Shown here one piece after another: positions 36,027 to 43,315 of a stretch of DNA of 64,000 nt. The notes beneath the pieces were generated by a model, which ran no database searches, was not told the origin of the DNA, and saw nothing but the letters and a program-made list of their open reading frames with translations. Every line of letters begins with the position of its first letter. The stretch's first letter is position 1. The stretch covers positions 1 through 64,000 of the forward strand of contig DASRHY010000223.1 in assembly GCA_035650275.1 (NCBI GenBank). Reading direction: 5' to 3'. The translations under genes and the position numbers were made by a program. Origin of the DNA: DASRHY01 sp035650275 (GTDB lineage Bacteria > Actinomycetota > Actinomycetes > Propionibacteriales > Kribbellaceae).

Positions 36027-36674
36027 ATGAGCAACCTGCACTCGCTGCCGTCGATGGATCCGCGTCCGAGCGGCTGGGTGATCGGAACCTACGACACGTA
36101 CCTGGAGGCTCAGCGCGCGGTCGACTACCTGTCGGACGAGAAGTTCCCCGTCGAGCACACCACGATCGTCGGCAACAACCTGCGCCAGGTGGAGAAGATC
36201 ACCGGGAGGCTGACCTGGGGCCGTGCCCTCACGGCCGGCCTGGCCAGCGGCGCCTGGTTCGGTCTGTTCGTCGGCCTGCTGCTCGGCATCTTCGTACCCG
36301 AGGGCTCGAGCTGGCTCGCCGCCGTGCTCACCGGCGTCCTGCTCGGCTCCCTGTTCGGCATGACCTTCGGCGCCATCGGCTACGCCCAGCTCCGCGGCCG
36401 CCGCGACTTCACCTCCCGTACCTCCGTGGTCGCCACCACCTATGACGTGCTCTGTGACCACAAGTACGCCGAGGAGGCCCGCAACCACCTGGCCCGCCTC
36501 GCCCTCCGCGGCGACGTCAACCCGCGCGTCCAGAACCCACCCCCGCCGACCAGCGCGCAGCCGCCCGCGCAGCCCCAGCCACAGTCGACCTTCCAGCCGG
36601 ATGCACCGCTGTCCGCACCGCAGGACGCCCCGCCCGGCCAGCCCCCGCGGCAAGCCCCGCCGACTGAGCGCTGA
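36027..36674 (+). CDS. General stress protein 17M-like membrane protein
   Basis: 215 residues. The N-terminal domain (IGTYDTYLEAQRAVDYLSDEKFPVEHTTIVG) is the YflT/GSP17M-type alpha/beta module. Two glycine-rich hydrophobic segments (ALTAGLASGAWFGLFVGLLLG and AVLTGVLLGSLFGMTFGAIG) follow, and then a Pro/Gln-rich disordered tail of about 60 residues. Role unproven; relatives are induced by general stress. ATG 36027 with GAAGGGA upstream. Hairpins follow at 36681 and 36744. Confidence 0.82.
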   Translation: MSNLHSLPSMDPRPSGWVIGTYDTYLEAQRAVDYLSDEKFPVEHTTIVGNNLRQVEKITGRLTWGRALTAGLASGAWFGLFVGLLLGIFVPEGSSWLAAVLTGVLLGSLFGMTFGAIGYAQLRGRRDFTSRTSVVATTYDVLCDHKYAEEARNHLARLALRGDVNPRVQNPPPPTSAQPPAQPQPQSTFQPDAPLSAPQDAPPGQPPRQAPPTER

Positions 36675-36680
36675 CCGCGA

Positions 36681-36721
36681 CGTATACCGATTCCGATATG
36701 GCTTACCGAGATCGGTATGCG
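36681..36721. promoter_or_regulatory. Inverted repeat ATACCGAT/ATCGGTAT
   Basis: CGTATACCGAT (36681-36691) and ATCGGTATGCG (36711-36721) are complementary at 10 of 11 positions, with a 19-bp loop that itself contains related CCGATAT and TACCGAG pieces. It is AT-richer than its surroundings. It begins 6 bp after the stress-protein stop. It could be a terminator arm or a repressor operator for the MaoC gene. Confidence 0.5.
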
Positions 36722-36743
36722 CGACGCTGCTCAGGTTCCATGG

Positions 36744-36771
36744 CCGCGCTCGGGATGCAAGCTGAGCGCGG
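36744..36771. terminator. Hairpin in the stress protein-MaoC gap
   Basis: CCGCGCTC (36744-36751) and GAGCGCGG (36764-36771) form a perfect 8-bp stem with a 12-base loop, 70 bp after the stress-protein stop. No U-tract follows, as is usual in high-GC actinobacteria. Confidence 0.5.
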
Positions 36772-36881
36772 TCACGCGACCCGGTCACCTGCCGCCCGGC
36801 GGCGGCCTGGTGGTGCGCGTCACGCTGCCGCGGTGAGGCTTGTCACTGGCGGCCGGTGCTCGGCATTGGCATGCTCAGGAG

Positions 36882-37400
36882 ATGCAGTTCGGACGCAGCT
36901 ACGAGGAGTTCGAGGTCGGTGCCGTCTACAAGCACTGGCCGGGCAAGACGGTGACCGAGTACGACGACCATCTGTTCTGCCTGCTCACCATGAACCACCA
37001 CCCGCTGCACCTGGACACCAATTACGCCGAGCAGACCACCCAGTTCAAGCAGAACGTTGTGGTCGGCAACTACATCTACTCGCTGCTGCTCGGCATGTCG
37101 GTGCCGGATGTGAGCGGCAAGGCGATCGCGAACCTGGAGGTCGAGTCGCTGCGGCACGTCGCGCCGACCTTCCACGGCGACACGGTCTACGGCGAGACCA
37201 CCGTGCTGGACAAGTGGGAGTCGAAGTCGAAGGACGACCGCGGCGTGGTGTACGTCGAGACCAAGGGCTACAAGCAGGACGGCACGCTGGTATGCGTGTT
37301 CAAGCGCAAGGTGATGGTGCCGAAGCAGAGCTACCTCGACGCCCGCGGCGGCGAGCAACCCGCCCGCCCGAACCTGGTCGAGCCACCCTCCAAGGACTGA
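36882..37400 (+). CDS. MaoC-family enoyl-CoA hydratase-like protein
   Basis: 172 residues of a hot-dog fold. FGRSYEEFEVGAVYKHWPGKTVTEYDDHLFC is the usual start, and NHHPLHLDTNYAE holds the catalytic Asn/His-type residues of the hydratase-2 motif. It hydrates an enoyl-CoA; mesaconyl-CoA hydratases of the ethylmalonyl-CoA pathway belong to this family, and a CoA-ester lyase and dehydrogenase occur nearby. ATG 36882 has CAGGAG almost touching it, a poor spacing; no better start is in frame except TTG 36840. Confidence 0.85.
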   Translation: MQFGRSYEEFEVGAVYKHWPGKTVTEYDDHLFCLLTMNHHPLHLDTNYAEQTTQFKQNVVVGNYIYSLLLGMSVPDVSGKAIANLEVESLRHVAPTFHGDTVYGETTVLDKWESKSKDDRGVVYVETKGYKQDGTLVCVFKRKVMVPKQSYLDARGGEQPARPNLVEPPSKD

Positions 37401-37427
37401 GCCGAGCCTTCCCCGTCGCTCTCGAAC

Positions 37428-37482
37428 CGTTCATCGGGCCCTTGTGACCCGGCGTGTCGTCGTTCATCGGGCTCTTCTGACC
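37428..37482. repeat. 22-bp direct repeat, 33-bp period, upstream of the sugar isomerase
   Basis: CGTTCATCGGGCCCTTGTGACC (shown as 37428-37449) recurs with two changes at 37461-37482, exactly 33 bp apart. It lies in the 133-bp gap between the MaoC gene and the isomerase gene. Three-turn spacing on one face suits a regulator site. Confidence 0.6.
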
Positions 37483-37533
37483 ATCGGCCCCGAGGTGGTG
37501 CACTGTGGGGGAAGAGCTGGAGGTGAAGGTGCG

Positions 37534-38307
37534 ATGAAGCTGGCGGCGTCGACACTGGGACTACCCGATGCCGGGCTGGACGAGATCATCGGGGTGCTGT
37601 CCGGCGGCGGCTGCTCCGGGGTCGAGCTGCGCGCGGGGGAGCGAGAGGCTGTGCACCCGGGGCTGACCCGGTCGGAGCGGATGGCGGTACGACGCCGGCT
37701 CGCCGAGGCCCGGCTCAAGCCGCTGGCGGTGTCGTCGTACGTGAATATCTGCGCCCCGGGCAACGATGACGCGATCGTCGACGAGCTGGTCGCGCACGTC
37801 GACCTCGCGGCCGACCTCGGCGCCGGCGGGGTCCGGATCTTCCCGGGCGGATCCGGCGAGCCGGACGACGACGACCGTGGCACCCGGAGGCTGCGGGCCG
37901 CCGCCGGACCCGCTGAGCGGCGCGGCGTCCGGCTGTTCCTGGAGACGCACGACTCGCACCCGCGCGGGACCGACGTCGCCCGGCTGCTGGAGCGGACCGG
38001 CCGAGACGACGTCGGCGTGATCTGGGACTTCGTGCACCCGTGGCGCACCGGCGAGGAGCCGGCGGCGACGTACGACGCGGTGGCACCGTGGCTCGCGTAC
38101 GTCCAGCTCAAGGACGCGGTGCCGCCGCTCGAACGCCCGGTACCGGCGCTGATCGGGGCCGGCGAGGTGCCGCTGGACGAGATCCGCGCCGTCCTGGACA
38201 AGCACGGTTACGACGGCTGGTGGTCGCTGGAGTGGGAGAAGGCCTGGTATCCGGAGATCCCGCCACTACCCGAGGCGCTGGCCTCAGCTCGCACCTGGCT
38301 CGGTTGA
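37534..38307 (+). CDS. Sugar phosphate isomerase/epimerase-family TIM barrel
   Basis: 257 residues of the AP-endonuclease-2/xylose isomerase-like family. MKLAASTLGLPDAGLDEII opens the barrel. Metal-binding residues are expected in FLETHDSHPRG, VGVIWDFVHPW, AYVQLKDAVPP and WWSLEWEKAWYP (Glu, Asp, His, Glu). Substrate unknown; relatives include hydroxypyruvate, inosose and sugar isomerases. ATG 37534 is preceded by GGAGGTGAAGG. Its stop codon (38305-38307) is followed directly by palindrome copy B. Confidence 0.83.
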   Translation: MKLAASTLGLPDAGLDEIIGVLSGGGCSGVELRAGEREAVHPGLTRSERMAVRRRLAEARLKPLAVSSYVNICAPGNDDAIVDELVAHVDLAADLGAGGVRIFPGGSGEPDDDDRGTRRLRAAAGPAERRGVRLFLETHDSHPRGTDVARLLERTGRDDVGVIWDFVHPWRTGEEPAATYDAVAPWLAYVQLKDAVPPLERPVPALIGAGEVPLDEIRAVLDKHGYDGWWSLEWEKAWYPEIPPLPEALASARTWLG

Positions 38308-38363
38308 GTGTGTTCACGAATCGCCAAGGAAAGGGCCAATTTCCTGGCGATTCGTGAACACAC
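38308..38363. repeat. Dispersed palindromic element, copy B
   Basis: Left arm GTGTGTTCACGAATCGCCA (38308-38326) and right arm TGGCGATTCGTGAACACAC (38345-38363) are perfectly complementary over 19 bp. The stem continues after one bulged base with GGAAA/TTTCC. It begins at the base after the isomerase stop codon. Its core (GGGCCAA) differs from the GAGAGCGCTC core of copies A, C and D, while the compensating C-A/T-G arm changes keep pairing. Confidence 0.9.
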
Positions 38364-38369
38364 ACGGTC

Positions 38370-38484
38370 TCAGCGGCGCGGGCGGCCGTCTTCGTCCACA
38401 TCGACCCACACCGCCACAGCCGCGGTGTCCTCGCCGGCCACGGTCTGCAACCGACTCGGGTGCCGCTGACCTGCGACGATGGCG
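38370..38484 (-). pseudogene. Possible 3' remnant of an unidentified gene
   Basis: On the minus strand a frame of about 38 codons with strong third-position GC reads AAIVAGQRHPSRLQTVAGED and ends VWVDVDEDGRPRR, stop at 38370, 7 bp from palindrome B. No start codon is available, and upstream it runs antisense to the phosphatase start. It looks like the surviving tail of a deleted gene. Identity unknown; chance is possible. Confidence 0.3.
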
Positions 38485-39063
38485 GCTGTGAACCCGGAAG
38501 AGAGAACCGACCGGCTCTGGCTGGTCCGGCACGGCGAGACCGAGTGGAGCCGTGACGGACGGCACACCAGCACCACCGACCTCGAGCTGACATCGGAGGG
38601 TGAGCGGGTCGCGCGCGAGCTTGCCCCGCGGCTCGCAGTCGAGGACTTCGACCTGGTGCTCACCAGCCCCCGGATCCGCGCCCGACGGACCGCGGAGCTG
38701 GCTGGCTTCCCCGATGCCGAGATCGCCCCGGACCTGGTCGAGTGGGACTACGGCGAGTACGAGGGCATGACCACGCCGCAGATTCGCGAGACCGTGCCCG
38801 GCTGGACCGTGTGGTCCCAACCGGTGCCGGGCGGCGAGACGCCCGCGCAGGTCGCGACGCGGCTGGACAAGGTGGTACGACGCGTGGCCGACGTGGCGGG
38901 CGACGTCCTGGTGTTCGGCCACGGCCACGCGCTGCGCGGACTGGCCGCGCGCTGGCTCGAGCTCGAGGTCACCGAGGGCCGCCACTTCGTCCTCGGTACG
39001 GCGACCATCTCCGTCCTCGGCTGGGAACGCGGCTCACCCGCCGTCGTCCGCTGGAACGCCTAG
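38479..39063 (+). CDS. Histidine phosphatase-family protein (phosphoglycerate mutase-like)
   Basis: 194 residues. The phosphohistidine motif LVRHGETEW is near residue 16. The second-half signature is DYGEYEGMTTPQI, with VFGHGHALRGLAARWL supplying the second catalytic His. Such proteins remove phosphate from sugars or small metabolites, or act as acid phosphatases; substrate not readable. ATG 38479 has no obvious ribosome site, and GTG 38488 is possible. The stop (39061-39063) is followed one base later by palindrome copy C. Confidence 0.87.
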   Translation: MAAVNPEERTDRLWLVRHGETEWSRDGRHTSTTDLELTSEGERVARELAPRLAVEDFDLVLTSPRIRARRTAELAGFPDAEIAPDLVEWDYGEYEGMTTPQIRETVPGWTVWSQPVPGGETPAQVATRLDKVVRRVADVAGDVLVFGHGHALRGLAARWLELEVTEGRHFVLGTATISVLGWERGSPAVVRWNA

Positions 39064-39064
39064 C

Positions 39065-39116
39065 GTGTGCGCGAATCGCCATGAGAGAGCGCTCTCCCAT
39101 GGCGATTCGCGCACAC
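39065..39116. repeat. Dispersed palindromic element, copy C
   Basis: Left arm GTGTGCGCGAATCGCCAT (39065-39082) pairs perfectly over 18 bp with ATGGCGATTCGCGCACAC (39099-39116). Between them GAGAGCGCTCTC is itself a perfect palindrome, so the element forms two stacked stems. It lies in the convergent 65-bp gap between the histidine phosphatase and the Nudix gene, where it can act as a bidirectional terminator. Confidence 0.9.
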
Positions 39117-39128
39117 TCTACCTCGGGG

Positions 39129-39533
39129 TCAGCCGGGCAGGGCGTTCCACTGCGCGAGGGTGTCGAGCAGCAGCCTGACGGTGGGCAGGTCGTCCAGCTC
39201 GGCGCGGTCGACGAACCGGGCATCCGCGGCGTCGTCACCCGCCGCGAGTGTGCCGCCCACGGTTACGGCGCGGTAGTCGCGGATCACGTACACCCGCCCG
39301 TCCGGGGCATCCCGCTCGACCTCGCCGACGAGCTCGCCGACGGTGACGTCGAGGCCGGTCTCCTCGGCGACCTCGCGCACCACCGCGGCGCTGTCGTCCT
39401 CGCCGGGCTCGACCCGGCCGCCCGGCAGCGACCACATCCCGGTACCGGGCTCGTGCGCGCGTTGTACGACGAGCAGCCGCTGGCGGTCGTCGTACACCAG
39501 CGCCCCGACACAGTCCACACGTTCGCGGTCCAT
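39129..39533 (-). CDS. Nudix hydrolase
   Basis: 134 residues with a full Nudix box, G-x5-E-x7-REUxEExGU, in GGRVEPGEDDSAAVVREVAE followed by ETGLDV. Upstream LLVVQRAHEPGTGMWSLPGG is the common entry strand. It hydrolyses nucleoside-diphosphate-linked compounds (mutT-like or NADH/ADP-ribose-like). Substrate not predictable. ATG 39533 is chosen; the longer frame upstream is antisense to the PHP gene. Divergent from that gene by 38 bp. Confidence 0.9.
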   Translation of the reverse strand: MDRERVDCVGALVYDDRQRLLVVQRAHEPGTGMWSLPGGRVEPGEDDSAAVVREVAEETGLDVTVGELVGEVERDAPDGRVYVIRDYRAVTVGGTLAAGDDAADARFVDRAELDDLPTVRLLLDTLAQWNALPG

Positions 39534-39571
39534 GTCCCAGAAGGGTAGGTGCTCGCCGATACGATCGGCCC

Positions 39572-40453
39572 GTGCGCATCGATCTGCACACCCACTCGAA
39601 CCGCTCGGACGGCACCGACCCGGTACCCGAGCTGGTCGCGCATGCCCGCGCCTCCGGTCTGGACGTGCTCGGGCTGACCGACCACGACACCGCCGACGGC
39701 TGGGTCGAGGGGCGGGAGGCGGCCGAGGCCGAGGGGATCGGGTTCGTGCCGGGGATCGAGGTGTCCTGCAGGGTCGGGACGACCAGCGTGCACCTGCTCG
39801 CGTACCTGGCCGACCCGGCCTACCCGCCACTGGCGGGCGAGCTGGCCCGGGTCCGCGAGGGCCGGTCCGGCCGGGTGCCGGCGATGATCGCCCGGCTGAA
39901 CGCACTGGGCGTCGCCATCACCGTCGAGGACGTGCTCGCCGAGGCCATCGGCACGCCGTCTGTCGGGCGGCCGCACGTCGCGGACGCGCTGGTCGTGGCG
40001 GGTGCGGTCGCGGACCGCAAGGAAGCGTTCGACCGGTACCTCGCGGAGGGCCGCCCCGCCCACGTACAGCGGTACGCGATCGAGCCGGGCCGGGCGATCG
40101 AGCTGGTCCGCGCCGCCGGTGGCATACCGGTGGTCGCGCACCCGTGGGGCCGCGGCAGCCGGCAGGTGCTGACCGCGGACATGATCGCCAGGCTGGTCGC
40201 CGACCACGGCCTGGCCGGTCTCGAGGTCGACCACCAGGACCACGACGCAGCCGACCGCGCGGCGCTGCGTGAGATCGCGACCGGCCTCGGGCTGATCGTC
40301 ACCGGGTCGAGCGACCACCACGGGCTCGGCAAGACCGACCACGACCTGGGCGTCAACACCACGGCGCCCGACCAGTTCGAGGCGCTGCTGGCACGAGCGA
40401 AGGCGAGCGCCGCGGCGAGTTCGGCATCGCCGCCGGAGGCGTTCCTGCCGTGA
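39572..40453 (+). CDS. PHP-domain phosphoesterase (nucleoside 3',5'-bisphosphate phosphatase-like)
   Basis: 293 residues of the PHP family. RIDLHTHSNRSDGTDPVPEL with HxH, GLTDHDTADGW with the second Asp/His, PGIEVSC with Glu, PVVAHPWGRGSRQ and GSSDHHGLGK supply the trinuclear metal site. Related TrpH/YciV enzymes hydrolyse pAp and short RNA 5' ends. GTG 39572. It overlaps marC by 4 bp (GTGA), and marC is 1 bp from the nuclease gene, so the three form an operon. Confidence 0.88.
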   Translation: MRIDLHTHSNRSDGTDPVPELVAHARASGLDVLGLTDHDTADGWVEGREAAEAEGIGFVPGIEVSCRVGTTSVHLLAYLADPAYPPLAGELARVREGRSGRVPAMIARLNALGVAITVEDVLAEAIGTPSVGRPHVADALVVAGAVADRKEAFDRYLAEGRPAHVQRYAIEPGRAIELVRAAGGIPVVAHPWGRGSRQVLTADMIARLVADHGLAGLEVDHQDHDAADRAALREIATGLGLIVTGSSDHHGLGKTDHDLGVNTTAPDQFEALLARAKASAAASSASPPEAFLP

Positions 40454-41064
40454 GCTCGATCGTCGACCTCGCCCTGCTCGCCGAGGTCTTCATCACCCTG
40501 TTCGTGATCATGGACCCGCCCGGCACCGTGCCGGTGTTCATCTCGCTGACCGCCGGCCAGTCCCGTGCGGTGCGCAAGCGCGCGGCCTGGCAGGCGGTGC
40601 TGGTGGCGTTCGGCGTGATCGTTGTGTTCGCCATATTCGGCCAGCAGATCCTGCACAACCTGGGCATCACACTGCCCGCGCTGCAGGCCGCCGGCGGTCT
40701 GCTGCTGCTCCTGATCGCACTGCAGCTGCTCACCGACACCGCCGACGACCCGGTGCAGACCAAGAACGTCAACATCGCCTTCGTCCCGCTCGGCACCCCG
40801 CTGCTCGCCGGCCCCGGCGCGATCGTCGCCACGATGGTGTTCGTGCAGCGGATCGACAACGTCTCCGACCTGGTCGCGATCTGCGTCGGCATCGTGCTGA
40901 TCCACGTGGTGATGTGGCTGACGCTGCGGTTCTCCGGCGTGATCATGCGGGTGCTCGGCGAGAACGGCGTGCTGCTCGTCACCCGGATCGCCGGCCTGTT
41001 GCTCAGCGCGATCGCCGTCCAGCTGATCGCCGACGCGGTCCGCGCCTTCATCGAGGAAGGCTGA
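40450..41064 (+). CDS. MarC-family integral membrane protein
   Basis: 204 residues with six hydrophobic helices. MDPPGTVPVFISLTAG in the first loop is the family signature, and PLGTPLLAGPGAIVATMVF occurs in the second half. Function of MarC proteins is not established. GTG 40450 is fixed by overlap with the PHP stop. Confidence 0.88.
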   Translation: MSSIVDLALLAEVFITLFVIMDPPGTVPVFISLTAGQSRAVRKRAAWQAVLVAFGVIVVFAIFGQQILHNLGITLPALQAAGGLLLLLIALQLLTDTADDPVQTKNVNIAFVPLGTPLLAGPGAIVATMVFVQRIDNVSDLVAICVGIVLIHVVMWLTLRFSGVIMRVLGENGVLLVTRIAGLLLSAIAVQLIADAVRAFIEEG

Positions 41065-41065
41065 C

Positions 41066-41974
41066 ATGGCCTATAAGGATGCCGAGGGAAACGACATGCT
41101 GCCGGGAATGCCGGCCCGGCTGTTCGTCGCGACGCCGACCAAGCTGCTGACGTTCGCGGACTGCAAGCGCAAGTATCGCTATACCTACCTGGAGAAGCCG
41201 CAGCCGTCGAAGGGCCCGCCGTGGGCGCACAACACGGTCGGTGCCGCGGTGCACGAGACGCTCGCCGACTTCTGGCGCTGGCCGGTGTCGCGTCGTACGC
41301 CGGTCGCGGCCATGACCGAGCTCCGCAACCGCTGGCGGCACGAGGGTTTCCGGGATGCCGAGCAGTCCGCGCGCTGGCGCGAACGCTCGGCCGAGATGGT
41401 CGCGTCGTACCTGACCGATGTCGACCCGAACGACGAGCCGCGCGGCGTGGAGCGGACCGTGTCCTTCACCACCGCCCGGGCCTCGCTGCGCGGCCGGGTG
41501 GACCGGATCGATGAGCGGCCGGCGCGGGCGGGTGCGGGTACGGAGCTCGCGATCGTCGACTACAAGACCGGCCGGCGCCCGCTGTCGTCCACGGACGCAC
41601 GGTCGTCGCTGGCGATGGCGCTGTACGTGCTCGGCGCCCGGCGGGTGCTGCGCCGGCCGTGCACCAGGGTCGAGCTGCACCACCTGCCGACGAACACGGT
41701 CGCTGCCGCGGACCACGACGACGCGTCGCTGCAGCGGCACCAGCGCCGGGCAGAGGCGATCGTCGACGACGCGGCAGCCGCCGAGAAGCGCTGGTACCAC
41801 GGGCTGAGCCCCGCCGAGGCGGACGAGGTGTTCCCGCCGGAGCCGTCGCCGCTATGCGGCTGGTGCGACTTCGCCCGGCTCTGCCCGCAGGGCCGCCGGG
41901 TCGCGCCACCCCGTGCCGCCTGGGCCGGCCTCGACGAGGAGACCGTCGCCGAGTCCTCCGAGGATCAGGTGTGA
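41066..41974 (+). CDS. RecB-family PD-(D/E)XK nuclease with Fe-S cysteines
   Basis: 302 residues. TFADCKRKYRYTYL near the N-terminus and CGWCDFARLCP near the C-terminus provide four cysteines arranged as in Cas4/AddB-type Fe-S nucleases. VGAAVHETLADF carries the helical His, and RGRVDRIDE with ELAIVDYKTGR provides the catalytic Asp and D-x-K. It is predicted to be a metal-dependent DNA exonuclease in repair. No helicase or Cas gene is adjacent. It begins 1 bp after the marC stop and converges on the SARP gene. Confidence 0.88.
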   Translation: MAYKDAEGNDMLPGMPARLFVATPTKLLTFADCKRKYRYTYLEKPQPSKGPPWAHNTVGAAVHETLADFWRWPVSRRTPVAAMTELRNRWRHEGFRDAEQSARWRERSAEMVASYLTDVDPNDEPRGVERTVSFTTARASLRGRVDRIDERPARAGAGTELAIVDYKTGRRPLSSTDARSSLAMALYVLGARRVLRRPCTRVELHHLPTNTVAAADHDDASLQRHQRRAEAIVDDAAAAEKRWYHGLSPAEADEVFPPEPSPLCGWCDFARLCPQGRRVAPPRAAWAGLDEETVAESSEDQV

Positions 41975-41978
41975 GCGG

Positions 41979-42755
41979 TCAGCGAACTTCCACGACCCGG
42001 CGTGTCGGCGTTCGCCTGAGATAGGGCCTCATCAGGTCGGTGAAACGCTCGCTGGGTCGCAGACCGAGCTCACGATCCAGCAGCAGCTGGAACCGTTCGT
42101 AGTGCCGAACGGCCTCGAAGATATTGCCGTTGTCGAGGTGGATGCGGGCGATGGTGCGATGGGAGCTCTCGCGCAGCGGCTCGATGCGAGACGCGGCAAG
42201 CGCCGCCAGCAGGGCCTCATGGTGGCGCTGCTGTGCGTGGAGTTTCGTGGCGAGGGCGTCGAGCGCGCCGAGCCGCAGATGCCACAGCCGTTCGCGGGCC
42301 GCGAGCACCCAGTCGTCGTACCAGCCGGGCAGCAGCTCCGCGCTGTCGAGAACGATGGTCGCAGCCTCCTCGTCGAGATCGCCGGTGCATCTGATCAGCG
42401 ACTGCGCGGCGGCTGCGAACCCGTCCACATCGACCAGGACGTTGCGGGTGAGCGCGAGCGACAGGTCGCTGATCTCGAGCAAGGGCGGCAGGTCGGGATA
42501 GCGGTGCCGCAGCCTCCAGAGCAGCGCGCGGAGCCGGCTGGTCGCCACCTGGTCGGTGTGTTGGGGCCACAGCGTCCCGGCCACCTGGGCCCGGGCAGAT
42601 CTTCCGTGCAGAGCGAGGAAGGCGATCAGGTGCTGCGGGTCCGGCGCCAATGTGATCGGCAGGGGATCAGAGTCGGTGGAGTCACCCCACCCGGCGACCA
42701 GGTTCCAGTCGCCGAGAATGTGGAGTTGGGCATAGCAACGCGACGGTGTCCGCAC
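41979..42755 (-). CDS. SARP/AfsR-type regulator (wHTH + BTAD domain)
   Basis: About 258 residues. The N-terminal OmpR-like winged helix (LAPDPQHLIAFLALHGRSAR, TLWPQHTDQVATSRLRALLW) is followed by a bacterial transcriptional activation domain: VLVDVDGFAAAAQSLI, LLPGWYDDWVLAARERLWHL, and TPR-like HHEALLAALAASRIEPLRES with a C-terminal YERFQLLLDRELGLRPSERF. There is no NB-ARC extension. SARPs activate nearby clusters by binding 11-bp-spaced direct repeats; such repeats occur at 43221-43264. GTG 42755 is chosen for the AGGGGAGGGGAGG upstream; longer starts at 42869 or 42887 lack ribosome sites. Confidence 0.85.
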   Translation of the reverse strand: MRTPSRCYAQLHILGDWNLVAGWGDSTDSDPLPITLAPDPQHLIAFLALHGRSARAQVAGTLWPQHTDQVATSRLRALLWRLRHRYPDLPPLLEISDLSLALTRNVLVDVDGFAAAAQSLIRCTGDLDEEAATIVLDSAELLPGWYDDWVLAARERLWHLRLGALDALATKLHAQQRHHEALLAALAASRIEPLRESSHRTIARIHLDNGNIFEAVRHYERFQLLLDRELGLRPSERFTDLMRPYLRRTPTRRVVEVR

Positions 42756-42883
42756 CGATCGGGCCTCCCCTCCCCTTGAGGCGACCGCCGTCAGCGGGTG
42801 GATATTCTCGTCAGCTCCGAGGAACTCGTTGATGACAGAATTCCCACCCCTTAATCGCACTGTGCGCATGACACGACTTGTTG

Positions 42884-43135
42884 TCAAGACAATCCACCCG
42901 GTAAAGAGCTGGCGATGAATCTCTCGAGCCAGTGCCTGACCTCGCCGTACACTTCCTCCGGCGTGCTGACCGTGGTGGTGAGCACGTCGTCGGTATCCAG
43001 GTCGGGACGCTCGGTGATCCGTGCCTTGATGGCGTGGCCGCCTGCCGCGTCACGCCAGACCCTGATGACCAGCGCTGCCGCAGGTCCTGTCCCCGTCTCG
43101 TCGTGCACTACTAACTCACACTCCCGCGCGTTCAA
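42884..43135 (-). CDS. Small hypothetical protein between SARP and the peptide operon
   Basis: About 83 residues, strongly coding by third-position GC. It reads ELVVHDETGTGPAAALVIRV, then HAIKARITERPDLDTDDVLT and EVYGEVRHWLERFIASSLPG, giving an alpha/beta character. TTG 43135 is proposed as start since CGGAGG lies 4 bp upstream; GTG 43108 is an alternative. Codon 8 is TTA (43112-43114), the rare leucine codon that depends on bldA tRNA in streptomycetes. It faces the peptide genes across about 180 bp and probably shares the 11-bp-repeat control region. No family recognised. Confidence 0.55.
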   Translation of the reverse strand: MNARECELVVHDETGTGPAAALVIRVWRDAAGGHAIKARITERPDLDTDDVLTTTVSTPEEVYGEVRHWLERFIASSLPGGLS

Positions 43136-43220
43136 TCGGCCTCCGTGCTCAAGCTCGGGCGGTCTGTTGCACTTCCAGACTGCCCCCACTGGGCAAGCGG
43201 CCGGAAGTGCCGACCCTGTG

Positions 43221-43264
43221 GTGAGCACGCGCTGATAACCCGCTGATAACGGGGTGAGCACGGC
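43221..43264. promoter_or_regulatory. Four 11-bp-phased repeats: candidate SARP binding site
   Basis: GTGAGCACGCG (43221), CTGATAACCCG (43232), CTGATAACGGG (43243) and GTGAGCACGGC (43254) follow each other at exactly 11-bp steps. The inner pair shares CGCTGATAAC, the outer pair GTGAGCACG. SARP regulators bind direct repeats spaced 11 bp. The array ends about 50 bp upstream of the first peptide gene, in the divergent region. Confidence 0.68.
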
Positions 43265-43315
43265 ACGCGGTCTGAACTGTCGTCAACGGGCGGATTCTCG
43301 AGGGGAGGTGACCCA

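Noticed and set aside
41066..41974. The RecB-like nuclease as part of the peptide system
   Set aside because: It is coupled to marC and the PHP gene upstream and converges on the SARP gene; its motifs are for DNA repair.
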